Of a DNA stretch of 64,000 nucleotides, positions 50,671-59,513 are shown piece after piece. Made by a program: the position numbers and the translations under genes. Position 1 is the stretch's first letter. Each line of letters starts with the position of its first letter. Origin of the DNA: CAZRHR01 sp964599915 (GTDB lineage: Bacteria; Bacteroidota; Bacteroidia; CAIKAF01); the NCBI GenBank assembly GCA_964599915.1, contig CAZRHR010000003.1, forward strand, positions 14,146 to 78,145, given 5' to 3'. A model generated the notes under the pieces. The model was not told the DNA's origin. It made no database searches and saw only the letters and a list, made by a program, of their open reading frames with translations.

Positions 50671-50699
50671 AATTTATTGACTTTTTCCACGTTTTCACC

Positions 50700-52070
50700 A
50701 TGATGAAACTAAGATTTGCCCTTATTGCCTATGTTTTTTGGATGACAGGAACCCTGATGGCGCAACCTGTGATCATACGTGGAGAAGCTCCTGTGTTCAA
50801 ACAACAGCTTATCGAATTTCTTGCGATAACCGATTGGGTCACCCTAAAAACCTATCATATCGGAGAAACCAGGATTTCAGAAGAAGGAACCTTTGCCTGT
50901 ACACTTCAGGTTTCCCCGGATACCCTTCCTGCCCTTTATTTTTCTTTGGCAGGCGCCACCACACAGTTTCAGCTGACGCCGGGAAGAACCTACACTTTGA
51001 AAATTCCCGCCACCGATCCTTCACAAGTGGGATTAACAGCAGAAAATGACACGTTAGACCGTTGGTTTCACCTGGCGAAATACGAATCCTTTTACAATGA
51101 TTATGTATTGGCGAATGAAAAAGCTTTACGAACAGCTGATTTTAAAAAAGTCATCCAGCGATTTGTGACGGAAAGTGAGCAACGATTTGGGAAACATCCG
51201 GATGCCTATGTCCAAGCCACTGCAGCGTATAGAAGCGCCGCCACCCTTTTAGCCCTGGAAGTGGTTCCACGTGCACAACTCATCAAAACCTATGTACAGG
51301 GAAAGCCTGTGCTTTATGATCATCCGGATTATATGGATTTTTTCCTTCAACTCTACCCGCCCATGTTTCAGAATTGGGCCCAAGAAGTCAGAGATTCCAG
51401 CATTCGGACCATACTAATGCAAGGTGCCAACTACGATTCCTTGCTACAGGCAGTGTCAGCAAAAGCTGAAATCCCGGGCAGAGAGGTCGCAGAATTGGTG
51501 GTGGTCTCCGGCTGTTATGCTTTGTACAAGGAAAAGCTGCTGAAAGATGCCCAAGTTTCACAGTTTATGACCCAAGCTTTTGTCAAAGTGGTGCATCCCT
51601 CACTACGCAGAATTATCCGGCAGATTTTACAAAGAATTCATTTCTTACAAAGAGGTACGCCCTTTCCGGATTTGCGCGCGCTGCGGGCCGATGGCAGTCA
51701 GTTTGTTTTGTCAGAAACCCAAGGGAAAGCTGTTTACCTCATGTTTTTTGAAATGAGTAATCCATCCTCATTGGCAGAATTTCTCGCCTCCAAAGCTTTT
51801 GTAGAGCGGTACAAAGATGAACTTCAATTGGTAGGCATTTGCATGGATTGTAATTTCACCTTGTTGGACCAATTATCCCAGACCTATAAGATAAAGGCTG
51901 AGCTGGTGCTTTCTTCCCCTGATATCATGGACCAATTTGAAATGGTGAGAACCTTTACCGCTTTTCTAATTGATAAAGAAGGAAATGTAGCACAAGCGCC
52001 TGCTAAATCACCGGGAAATGGAGGCGATGGTCAGATTTACGACCTTTTGAGAAAAGTACAACGTAGGTAA
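50700..52070 (+). CDS. Secreted thioredoxin-fold protein lacking the CxxC motif
   Basis: 456 residues. Signal peptide ~1-21 (TGTLMAQ). Residues ~22-110 form a beta domain like DUF4369, found at the N-terminus of many Bacteroidota TlpA-like proteins. A helical middle follows (~115-310). The C-terminal ~140 residues look like a thioredoxin/AhpC fold: FPDLRALRADGSQFVLSETQGKAVYLMFFEMSNPSSLAEF (~320-360). Where TlpA has WCxxC this protein has FEMSNPSS, so no redox cysteines are at the active site; the only cysteines nearby are in GICMDCNF (~380). It is likely a non-redox periplasmic relative. It ends directly against the convergent dikinase gene. Confidence 0.75.
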   Translation: MMKLRFALIAYVFWMTGTLMAQPVIIRGEAPVFKQQLIEFLAITDWVTLKTYHIGETRISEEGTFACTLQVSPDTLPALYFSLAGATTQFQLTPGRTYTLKIPATDPSQVGLTAENDTLDRWFHLAKYESFYNDYVLANEKALRTADFKKVIQRFVTESEQRFGKHPDAYVQATAAYRSAATLLALEVVPRAQLIKTYVQGKPVLYDHPDYMDFFLQLYPPMFQNWAQEVRDSSIRTILMQGANYDSLLQAVSAKAEIPGREVAELVVVSGCYALYKEKLLKDAQVSQFMTQAFVKVVHPSLRRIIRQILQRIHFLQRGTPFPDLRALRADGSQFVLSETQGKAVYLMFFEMSNPSSLAEFLASKAFVERYKDELQLVGICMDCNFTLLDQLSQTYKIKAELVLSSPDIMDQFEMVRTFTAFLIDKEGNVAQAPAKSPGNGGDGQIYDLLRKVQRR

Positions 52071-54428
52071 TCACATTTTGGTCAAAGTACCTTCCAACCC
52101 ATTTAGCGTAACGATATCACCCGTTTTTAACCATTGCATGGCACCTGCGACCGAAACAATGGTAGGCAAACCATATTCACGCGCCACTACCGCTCCGTGC
52201 GAAAGTGGACTTCCAATTTCCGTAACCAATCCAGAGGCCACCGCATAAAAAGGAGTCCATCCAATATCGGTAAAAGGAGCCACCATAATTTCGCCCGGTT
52301 TCAGTAAATGGGCATCTTCTCGTCCATGGATTAGCCGAACCGGTCCGGTAATCACGCCCGGACACACCGGAATCCCAGAAAGTTGATTGGCATTTAATGC
52401 GATATGGGAAACGGACACTTTGGGAAAAGGTTTTCCTTTCAACACATCGTCAAAACGCAATTGATTGGCTTGTTCCATGCGCTTCCTTCTGGCCTGCGCC
52501 CGTTCCTTCCAAGACAAAGGAGCTGTCTTCTTCGCCATTTGCGACAACTCTGACATGCTGTAAAAAAACACATCAGATGGGTCGTTAAGGTAGCCATTGG
52601 CCATCAATTGTTGACCTAGAACCCAATATCCTTCCCTTATTTTATCTAAGATTTTTATCGATAAAGCTTTGGACTTTTCCCGGCGAATCACTGCTTTTCT
52701 TGCCACCGACACCAGCGGTCGAATTTTCCACGGAACACCACCACCCAGATTTTGATGCGTTTTTTCAGCCTTCGTTATTCCAACAATCAATTGTAGGGTT
52801 TCAATCAATTTTTCCGGCTGTCTTCCCCAAGGCATCGAAGCAAATTCTGCTTCTCGCACCCCTCTATGTCCATGAACTTTCAAAAAATGCTTAAACGCTT
52901 GCTGAAGAGGTGCCGGTGCAAATTTTTGGAGCTGGACCAATCCTTCTTCAGGGCTTCCCGCCAACAAAGCATTTTTTTGATCAGGATAGGTACGGATGAG
53001 GGCGGCCAAGGCTTCCAACTGTTTCAAGGGATCCGCACTTTCTACCTTTCCTATGTCTTGAAGCCATGCGCTGGCTTGCTGGTGATGCATTGGTTCTGGG
53101 GTCTTGCCTTTGCTTACTACACGAACCAAGGCTGCGTAATAAGAACCCGATTGACTAGACGTAGCAAAGTGGTACCGAAACGCAGTAGCTAAAACGGCCC
53201 GCGCCCGATCCAATTGACACCAAAGCTCATACGTATCCTGTGCCCATTCAGGTTGGTATCTGGATTCAAGATTTTTCAACCTTTTTATGGCTCCGCCAGC
53301 ACTTTGGAGATAAGCTACTTGTTGTAAAAAATGGATGGCCCGTTTCCATGATTTTTCCTTTCCTTCCGGCGCAGGGGCTTCTACGGGTCTCCCCACAATA
53401 GACAGGTCGATGTTTTCTTTTTCATTCAGTGCTGTATGAAGAGTAAAATCATAGAGCGCCGTAAGATTAAAAAACAAGCGATAATAGAAAACCTGGAGGT
53501 ATCGGCGTTCCTCATTTAAGGGAACAGGCACCCCGGATTTTTGGGCAAAATCCTTCAATCCCGCATCAATGGCTTCGCCAAACACTTCTGCCGTAATGGG
53601 AGAAACAGCCCCTGGCATCATTTCACCAATGTTTCCGAGCGTAAACCAATCTTCACGCTCACTTTTCTCTGTACAAAGGGTATCCCATTCGTTTAAGTGT
53701 GTAGAAGACATGGTAGTAATGGGTCTGGCCTGCAACCACCAAAGGGTTCCATGGGCATCAATGGCCCATTCAATGTCCATAGGGCCATTGAATTTCCTTT
53801 CCCATGCATGGGCTTGTGCAGCGAGATTTTTTGCCCAATCGGGATTAAAATCCTTGGGCCATTGGATGTCATGAATGGGTTCATAAGGCGACGCACCCCA
53901 TTTAGAAAGGGTTACGTCAAAAGTCTCGGCCATGCCGGAGACCAACGCCTCTCCATCACCCTGAACCATACTCAGCAAGAGGCTATCCATGGATTGCTTC
54001 ACCGGATCAGCGGTAAACAATACGCCTGCCCAAATGGGTTTAACCATTTCCTGAATCACCACATGCATGGTCATGGGTACTTCGCTTTGTTCCTGTCCCT
54101 GATAGGCGGCGACCAATTCCGAATGCAGGGAGGACCTTACTTCTTCAATGGCCGCAGCGACCTCTTTAGGTTGGGCGGGAACATGTAATTTGGAAAGAAA
54201 TTGCCCGGCGAAAGAATGTTGCGCACCATCTTCTGCAGAAGCACTGGAACGAACGGCCACAAAAGGCGTTTGGATATGGACTTGAAGCAAGGATAAAAGT
54301 TGGTCTTCATCCAAATGATCTTGTGCGGTTACCACAAAGAACTTTGGAACTTTATACCCTTGTTCTGCTAATTTGTTTAACCAATAGGCTTTTCCCCCAT
54401 GAGAAGGAGTATGGGACTGTTCTACCAT
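52071..54428 (-). CDS. PEP/pyruvate-type dikinase resembling rifampin phosphotransferase
   Basis: 785 residues. The N-terminal ATP-grasp domain is ~1-240 (FVAVRSSASAEDGAQHSFAGQF, IQEMVKPIWAGVLFTADPV, MDIEWAIDAHGTLWWLQARP). The middle region starts with GNIGEMMPGAVSPITAEVF (~265), the segment by which rifampin phosphotransferase (Rph) and PEP-utilising relatives are recognised. The C-terminal swivelling domain (~690-785) has the catalytic histidine in EIGSPLSHGAVVAREYGLPTIV, closer to Rph's MTHGAVVAREYG than to PEP synthase. Such enzymes move the beta-phosphate of ATP via His to a small molecule. A PEP synthase is normally larger with a PEP-binding barrel, which this lacks. Substrate unknown. 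Confidence 0.83.
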   Translation of the reverse strand: MVEQSHTPSHGGKAYWLNKLAEQGYKVPKFFVVTAQDHLDEDQLLSLLQVHIQTPFVAVRSSASAEDGAQHSFAGQFLSKLHVPAQPKEVAAAIEEVRSSLHSELVAAYQGQEQSEVPMTMHVVIQEMVKPIWAGVLFTADPVKQSMDSLLLSMVQGDGEALVSGMAETFDVTLSKWGASPYEPIHDIQWPKDFNPDWAKNLAAQAHAWERKFNGPMDIEWAIDAHGTLWWLQARPITTMSSTHLNEWDTLCTEKSEREDWFTLGNIGEMMPGAVSPITAEVFGEAIDAGLKDFAQKSGVPVPLNEERRYLQVFYYRLFFNLTALYDFTLHTALNEKENIDLSIVGRPVEAPAPEGKEKSWKRAIHFLQQVAYLQSAGGAIKRLKNLESRYQPEWAQDTYELWCQLDRARAVLATAFRYHFATSSQSGSYYAALVRVVSKGKTPEPMHHQQASAWLQDIGKVESADPLKQLEALAALIRTYPDQKNALLAGSPEEGLVQLQKFAPAPLQQAFKHFLKVHGHRGVREAEFASMPWGRQPEKLIETLQLIVGITKAEKTHQNLGGGVPWKIRPLVSVARKAVIRREKSKALSIKILDKIREGYWVLGQQLMANGYLNDPSDVFFYSMSELSQMAKKTAPLSWKERAQARRKRMEQANQLRFDDVLKGKPFPKVSVSHIALNANQLSGIPVCPGVITGPVRLIHGREDAHLLKPGEIMVAPFTDIGWTPFYAVASGLVTEIGSPLSHGAVVAREYGLPTIVSVAGAMQWLKTGDIVTLNGLEGTLTKM

Positions 54429-54465
54429 GGAGTAAAAATCGGGAAAAACACAGATTTAAGGAAAT

Positions 54466-54502
54466 AAAAAAAGGGGAACGCACTCCGCAGTAACGCTCCC
54501 CT
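54466..54502 (-). terminator. Terminator of the beta-helix gene
   Basis: Stem of AGGGGAaCG / CGcTCCCCT (one mismatch) with a ~14-nt loop, followed on the minus strand by six T residues, 23 bp after the stop at 54525 and just before the dikinase gene. Confidence 0.75.
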
Positions 54503-54524
54503 ACACACAACACAAAAACAAATT

Positions 54525-55604
54525 TTACCTGTGTGCCTTAGCTTTTACATTGACATTGAGGTTGGATGAGGCAGAACCTGTAGGCGGAACCGTCGCAGAC
54601 CAAACCGCTGGAAAAGGTGGAATGCCGCTTAGTTTATAAGGCATGGTGCCCCCGGTAGCGCCACGGTTGCTACCAGTACTAGAGGTTCCGTTGGCGGATG
54701 AACCACCAGAAAGTAACCAATAACGGTCTTCTGTAACCAAACCTGTTTGGGCGAACATGGTGGTCATGTTTACGTTGGTTAAGTTGTTGTTGGCGGTTCC
54801 CCATTGGGTTAAACCTCCCATGTTGTATTGACTATTAATTGGAAAGGATGCATTGGTGGTAATATTTCCACGAATGAGGATGTTATCTACAACGGTACTA
54901 TTGTAAAGTACTAAATCTCCAATAATGGTGTTGTTTGAAATAACTGCACTTGAGTTGGTAGGCATTACGATGGCCCTTTTTGTGGTAGCGGTAGAATGCG
55001 TAGTCGTGGTGGAAGGCGGAGAACCAGCCATGATCATGTTATTGGAGATAATCACGTTGGAATGAGGCCCTGTTTGCAATTCAATGGCTATGGGCTGAAC
55101 CGTAGTGGTGGTAGTAACCAAGAAAAAGTTTTGGAGAATGGCCGTGTTATTAATGTTGGCGGAAATGCGGATAGCTGTAGAAGTTGAGGTTCCAGTGTTT
55201 TGCTGGAAAAAATTTCTAGACACAGAAACATTGTTGGCAGAAACGGTCAACAATGCCACAGGTGCTCCAATAAAGGTTAAGCCGGAAATAGTAGAACCAG
55301 CACCCGTTTAACTTACTGTCATCGCGTCGAACGTAGCAGGAAATGTTATGGCTTGGGTAGAGTCATTTTGTGTGAGAAAATAGCCCGGACCGACAACCGT
55401 TAAATTTTTACTTAGAGTAACCATTCCATAAGAGATGGGAGAACCTTCGATAAAAAGTGTATCTCCAACAGAAGCAGCGGTTACAGCCGAAGCAAAGGTG
55501 GTATAAGCAGCGGATAAACCAGCGCGGTTATTCACACGAATCTTTGCAGCTTGAACGCTAATAGATATTGCACATGCAAAAAGTAGAATACTAATTCTGT
55601 TCAT
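54525..55604 (-). pseudogene. Right-handed beta-helix surface protein interrupted by one in-frame stop
   Basis: A single 360-codon frame encodes a secreted parallel beta-helix protein but is broken by TAA at 55310-55308. The first part (98 codons from ATG 55604) has a signal peptide (MNRISILLFACAISISVQAAK), the segment 'VGDTLFIEGSPISYGMVTLSKNLTVVGPGYFLTQND' described by its motifs, and ends TFDAMTVS. After the stop the frame continues TGAGSTISGLTF without any shift, into repeated 'ISNNMIMAG', 'ISNNTIIGD', 'IRGNITTN' turns typical of parallel beta-helix proteins. It ends PTGSASSNLNVNVKAKAHR. Both halves are needed for a full fold. It may be a true nonsense mutation or an assembly error. A consensus promoter lies upstream at 55633-55662. 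Confidence 0.8.
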
Positions 55605-55632
55605 CTTCGGGTTCGTTTAAAATCTAATATCG

Positions 55633-55662
55633 CAAATGTATTGAAACCTGAAATAAATCCAA
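55633..55662 (-). promoter_or_regulatory. Promoter of the beta-helix gene (TTG-N19-TAcaTTTG)
   Basis: On the minus strand, TTG at 55662-55660, a 19-bp spacer and a perfect -7 box TACATTTG at 55640-55633, 28 nt before ATG 55604. Both elements match the Bacteroidota consensus, so the gene was expressed at least until recently. Confidence 0.7.
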
Positions 55663-55904
55663 ATATATAATTTGTAAAATCATAAAGCCAAACACAAGCA
55701 CTTGAAATTCAATGATTAAAAATTACAAAGACTTTCAACAAACACTCATTTTTTGGGTTAAAGTACGGATTGAATCTTTATAATTTTCTGAAATTATCTA
55801 CTTAGATAGATGATATTGAAATGACCTATTTTCAACCTAAATTGGATGTACTCTACTCATAAAATGAACGTAACACTTCATAAAGGTTCTAAGAAATAAG
55901 TGTT
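55663..55904. other. AT-rich intergenic region, nothing recognised
   Basis: About 240 bp of AT-rich DNA between the beta-helix promoter and the tRNA-Leu terminator. No reading frame, hairpin or repeat stood out. Confidence 0.4.
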
Positions 55905-55934
55905 AAAAAAGCCGGCTTCCTTAAAGAAACCGGC
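55905..55934 (-). terminator. Terminator of tRNA-Leu
   Basis: On the minus strand, GCCGGTTTC / GAAGCCGGC (9-bp stem with one G-U pair, loop TTTAAG) followed by six T residues, starting 4 nt after the tRNA 3' end. Confidence 0.85.
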
Positions 55935-55937
55935 CTG

Positions 55938-56019
55938 TGCCGAAGGCCGGACTCGAACCGGCACGCATTGCTGCACACGCCCCTGAAACGTGCGTGTCTA
56001 CCAATTTCACCACTTCGGC
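55938..56019 (-). tRNA. tRNA-Leu (anticodon CAG)
   Basis: On the minus strand a class II tRNA of 82 nt with a long variable arm. The acceptor stem GCCGAAG (56019-56013) pairs with CTTCGGC; the anticodon arm CACGT-TTCAGGG-GCGTG gives anticodon CAG; the T arm contains GGTTCGAGTCC. The discriminator base is A and the CCA end is not encoded, unlike the tRNA-His in this window. A -7 box (TAcaTTTG) is at 56047-56040 and a strong terminator follows. Confidence 0.95.
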
Positions 56020-56039
56020 AAATTGGCTGTATTCAGCAC

Positions 56040-56047
56040 CAAATGTA
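56040..56047 (-). promoter_or_regulatory. -7 promoter box (TAcaTTTG) of tRNA-Leu
   Basis: A perfect TAnnTTTG on the minus strand, 20 nt upstream of the tRNA-Leu 5' end. Confidence 0.55.
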
Positions 56048-56064
56048 GAAAAACTCTATCTTAG

Positions 56065-57252
56065 ATGAAAATTTTTCCACCCATGTACCAAGGTTTTTTT
56101 CTGAAAATCGGTTTCGTTTTGACCCTGCTTTCAGCTGGCTCGCACGTTCAAGCGCAAATTGAGTGGAAACCATTTCTTACAGATACCACCCACCTAGTCC
56201 GAAAGTTAGGCACCATCTACAGCCAAACTTCTATTCCACTGGCCGGCGGCATCATGGTAAAATCGGATACCGTACTCGCCGTGGTGGTACGAGGCAAAAA
56301 CCGAGCCTATGGCGAAACCATTGGGGAAAACAACCTCGTTCATTTGGGCTCCAATACCATGGCTGTGACCGCCTACATAGCCGCTCGGTTGGTACATGAC
56401 CAAAAAATACGTTGGAACACGTCCTTCTACGACCTTTATCCTAAAATGCAGGCCAAAGCACATCCCAGCTTTAAAGAGGCAACACTTACCCTAGGTGAAC
56501 TTTTAAGTCACCGTGCTGGCATTGTTCCCTTCGCCTCCGCCGCCGAATTTGATATTGCCTCCAAAGTGAAAGGAAAAGGGAAAAAGCAAATGGAGAAATT
56601 TGCGGCACTGGTACTCAGTTATCCTAAACTTGATGCGCCCTATACCTTTTCCAACGCCGGGTATTCGCTTGCAACCCTCATGATGGAGAAATCCTCGGGA
56701 AAAAGCTGGAGTCAACTCCTAGACCAATACTTGAAAAAAGACCTTGGGTGCGATTTTTTCATCGGCTTACCTCAGGAAAAATCTAAATATGAAGCTTGGG
56801 GCCATTTCGCAAAAGCCAATGATACGGTCTTTCAGGAATTGCGTCCTGAAATGAAGTATAAACTTCCCAGCGTTTTAAATCCTGCGCTGAACGTATCTAT
56901 GTCACCTCGCCATTATGCCATTTTTATGCAACACTTGCTGCGCGGCCTGTTGGGCAAAACAAACCTTCCGAAATCGCTTTTCGAAGCCCTGTGCCTTTCC
57001 AATGAAGGTTACGCCATGGGTTGGGCACATATGGAAGATGGAAACGGCAATGTGGTGATCATCCATGATGGCACCTCTGGCTTTCATTTTATGCGAACTA
57101 CCATTTTACCCGAATACGACCTGGCTTTCTCTGTGCTCACCAACACCTTTGGCGGACGAACAGACCCAATTATCCAACAACTCAACGAAGAAATTCTAGA
57201 AAAACTGGCCCAATTTGAAGAGCTGCAAAAAATTGATTGGCAAAAGCCGTAA
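56065..57252 (+). CDS. Beta-lactamase-fold serine hydrolase homologue with lost catalytic residues
   Basis: 395 residues. Signal peptide ~1-30 (SHVQAQ). The class C beta-lactamase/DD-peptidase-like domain is recognisable along its length: LVHLGSNTMAVTAYIAARLV (~91-110), TLGELLSHRAGI (~142-153), PYTFSNAGYSLATLMMEKSSG (~192-212), VIIHDGTSGFHF (~331-342). The catalytic motif SxxK reads S96-N-T-M99, so the general-base lysine is methionine. The YxN motif reads F195-S-N197, so the Tyr is phenylalanine. Only the third motif (H334-D-G336) is kept. It probably cannot hydrolyse through the normal mechanism and may bind peptidoglycan-like ligands. It is not next to cell-wall genes. Confidence 0.85.
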   Translation: MKIFPPMYQGFFLKIGFVLTLLSAGSHVQAQIEWKPFLTDTTHLVRKLGTIYSQTSIPLAGGIMVKSDTVLAVVVRGKNRAYGETIGENNLVHLGSNTMAVTAYIAARLVHDQKIRWNTSFYDLYPKMQAKAHPSFKEATLTLGELLSHRAGIVPFASAAEFDIASKVKGKGKKQMEKFAALVLSYPKLDAPYTFSNAGYSLATLMMEKSSGKSWSQLLDQYLKKDLGCDFFIGLPQEKSKYEAWGHFAKANDTVFQELRPEMKYKLPSVLNPALNVSMSPRHYAIFMQHLLRGLLGKTNLPKSLFEALCLSNEGYAMGWAHMEDGNGNVVIIHDGTSGFHFMRTTILPEYDLAFSVLTNTFGGRTDPIIQQLNEEILEKLAQFEELQKIDWQKP

Positions 57253-57259
57253 TCACCAA

Positions 57260-58654
57260 TTATTCAAAGGGAAAAGAAGACCAGTTTAACTGAATAAGAA
57301 GTGCTTGCTTGGCGGAGGGCGATAACTCCCCTACCCACTGCCGCATCAGACCTTGAGTAAAAGCAGGAGTTTTGGCATATTGCGGAAGCATGACCATCAA
57401 AAAATCAGTTGAAAAATAGGACATGGCGAGTTGCCCATAGGCTTTGACTACTTGAGGCGGTACATTTTCGCAAGGCGTAAGTCGTTTTATAACAAATTCT
57501 TTAAACCATTGGGGTTGAAATTCCATGACCCTGGTTCCATAAAAGAAAAAATATTCTTCTCTCCATTCCGATGCTAATAAGGTGGCTTCCCACCAAAGGT
57601 TCAATTGGCTCACATGTGTGGCATACTCCTTATGCAGCCATGCCCATACGTTGGGAGGTGGGGCAGGTTCAAGAAAAATGGCCCAATACATCAGAAATGC
57701 AGGGGACTTTCCGGTAGTCAAATGCCATTTTTCGGCCGCCTTTTCCGGCTTTTTCATCCAAAATGCCTCGTCATGGCGTAAAAAATCAATCATGGCAAGG
57801 TCTGGTTGTTCCATACAACCCAAAGGTGCCTTTTGATAAAACCAAGCTTTGGCCTCTTTTTCTTGGAAACGTGGGTCGCCCATTTGTTTCATCAGGGTGG
57901 CTTGGTAACTGTAAATCATTGGATTTTCAGGCGCAAGCAATAAGGCACGGTCCAAATAATCCAAGCTCTTGTAGAGATGATTCAGGGCAAAGTGGCACTG
58001 GGCCAAGGATAGAAAAACCTCAAGCTGGGCGAGGCTATCCGGTGGCGCCAGCTCTAACCAATACATGGCTTCTTCCCAAGCTTTGCCTTTCATTTTTAAC
58101 CTTGAAAACCCTAACAATTGTTTGGCATCGGGTACATTACCTTTGGATTGTAAGTATGTGAAGGCTTTACTCGTTTGCTCCAGCATATGTTTTGTAAACG
58201 ATACGGAATCAACACCGGGGAATTCAGGATTTCTGCCTAAATAAGTAAGGTACGGGCCTTCCTTTTTCCACCATGGGCCCATTTCCGTCCAAGCCAACAT
58301 GAGGGTGATTTGCATGCCTACCAAATCCGGCCAAGGTCCAAAATCTTCCAAAAGACGGTTCATTTGATTAAAGCCGGCGGGTCGGTCACCCGACATAAAG
58401 GTCACCCATGCTTTGGCCATTTTCACTTGAACGCAAGCGGAATCCAAAATATCTGCTTGTTGGAGGAAAAGTAAGGCTTGGTCAGCTTGGTCAGATTCCA
58501 GCACTTGTAAAGATTGGGACGTCCAAGCCATGGCATCGGGATCACAATCCGGAATGGCTTTTAAACGCAGATTTTCTAATGAAACCAAGGTAGGTAACTG
58601 CGCTGTGGCTGAAGCACAGGTGAGCAAGAAAACACCCAAAATCAACTTTTTCAT
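57260..58654 (-). CDS. Secreted TPR-like protein of unknown function
   Basis: 464 residues. Signal peptide ~1-18 (LLTCASATAQ). Helical repeat pairs of TPR type follow: LQVLESDQADQALLFLQQADILDSACVQVKMAKAWVTFMSGD (~48-90), the run LGFSRLKMKGKAWEEAMYWLELAPPDSLAQLEVFLSLAQCHFALNHLYKSLDYLDRALLLAPENPMIYSYQATLMKQMGD (~182-261) being the clearest. The remainder is rich in Trp and Pro. No catalytic motif is visible. Its start overlaps the SDR stop by 4 bp (ATGA), so it is the second gene of a two-gene unit. Possibly an outer-membrane or periplasmic scaffold. Confidence 0.75.
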   Translation of the reverse strand: MKKLILGVFLLTCASATAQLPTLVSLENLRLKAIPDCDPDAMAWTSQSLQVLESDQADQALLFLQQADILDSACVQVKMAKAWVTFMSGDRPAGFNQMNRLLEDFGPWPDLVGMQITLMLAWTEMGPWWKKEGPYLTYLGRNPEFPGVDSVSFTKHMLEQTSKAFTYLQSKGNVPDAKQLLGFSRLKMKGKAWEEAMYWLELAPPDSLAQLEVFLSLAQCHFALNHLYKSLDYLDRALLLAPENPMIYSYQATLMKQMGDPRFQEKEAKAWFYQKAPLGCMEQPDLAMIDFLRHDEAFWMKKPEKAAEKWHLTTGKSPAFLMYWAIFLEPAPPPNVWAWLHKEYATHVSQLNLWWEATLLASEWREEYFFFYGTRVMEFQPQWFKEFVIKRLTPCENVPPQVVKAYGQLAMSYFSTDFLMVMLPQYAKTPAFTQGLMRQWVGELSPSAKQALLIQLNWSSFPFE

Positions 58655-59487
58655 CGCAAGGGACTATCGGCTTCTTTGGCGAGGTGTGCGAAGACTTTTT
58701 TGTCTACAAATCCAGGGAAAAATTTATTTATCCAATAAGTCAGTTTTCCTTGGGTAGTCAGCACAGTAAGGGCTTTTCTTTTGTCAATGGCTTTAAAAAC
58801 AGCCTCTGCCACTTCTTCCGGCTGCATCATCGCGGCTTCGTCTCGGGGCGATTCACCTTGCGCGGAACCATCGGCAGATAAAGCCGTTTGGCGAATGTTG
58901 GAGGCTGTAAATCCCGGGCAAACCAGCACCACACCCACACCAGTATGCAAATGTTCAATGCGTAACGCTTCAAAAAAACCATGCATGGCAAATTTAGAAG
59001 CGGAATATCCTGTTCGGGCGGGTAAACCTTTAAATCCGGCCACGGAAGAAATGCCGGCCACCACGCCTTTGGACTTCAATACATAAGGTAAAGCCGCATG
59101 GGTCATGTACACCGTGCCCCAAAAATTAGTGGCCATGACTTTTTCCAGCACTTCCGGTTGGGTGTCTTGGAACAGAGCCCGCATTGAAATTCCTGCATTG
59201 TTAATGAGTACGTCAATTTTTCCAAAAGATTGAAACCAAGATTGTACGGTTCGTTCACAATCTTCTTTCATGGCGACGTCTCCCACAACCATTTTTACAG
59301 GAACACCCATCGGCTGAATGAGCACTTCCAGTTCCCTAAGTTTTTCTTGGTTTCTGGCCATACCGCCGATGGCATATCCCTTACGGGCAAAATGCAAAGC
59401 CAAGGCCCAACCAATCCCGGAACTCACTCCGGTAATACATACAACTTTTCTTTCCACGGGTTGAATTTCGGAAAATCTCTTTGGCAT
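58651..59487 (-). CDS. Short-chain dehydrogenase/reductase
   Basis: 278 residues, classical SDR. The dinucleotide-binding motif is TGVSSGIG (19-26); NNAG is at 96-99; catalytic S147/S148, Y161 and K165 are in ISSVAGFKGLPARTGYSASKF. After the core, ~45 residues (PEEVAEAVFKAIDKRKALTVL ... NKFFPGFVDKKVF) resemble the C-terminal extension of lipid-directed SDRs such as DltE-like or sphinganine-type reductases. Coenzyme is probably NADP(H), judged from the basic ARNQEKL after the second strand. Substrate unknown. It is divergent from the acyltransferase-like gene by 26 bp. Confidence 0.87.
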   Translation of the reverse strand: MPKRFSEIQPVERKVVCITGVSSGIGWALALHFARKGYAIGGMARNQEKLRELEVLIQPMGVPVKMVVGDVAMKEDCERTVQSWFQSFGKIDVLINNAGISMRALFQDTQPEVLEKVMATNFWGTVYMTHAALPYVLKSKGVVAGISSVAGFKGLPARTGYSASKFAMHGFFEALRIEHLHTGVGVVLVCPGFTASNIRQTALSADGSAQGESPRDEAAMMQPEEVAEAVFKAIDKRKALTVLTTQGKLTYWINKFFPGFVDKKVFAHLAKEADSPLR

Positions 59488-59513
59488 ATCAACTGAACCT
59501 GTAATTTTATTGC

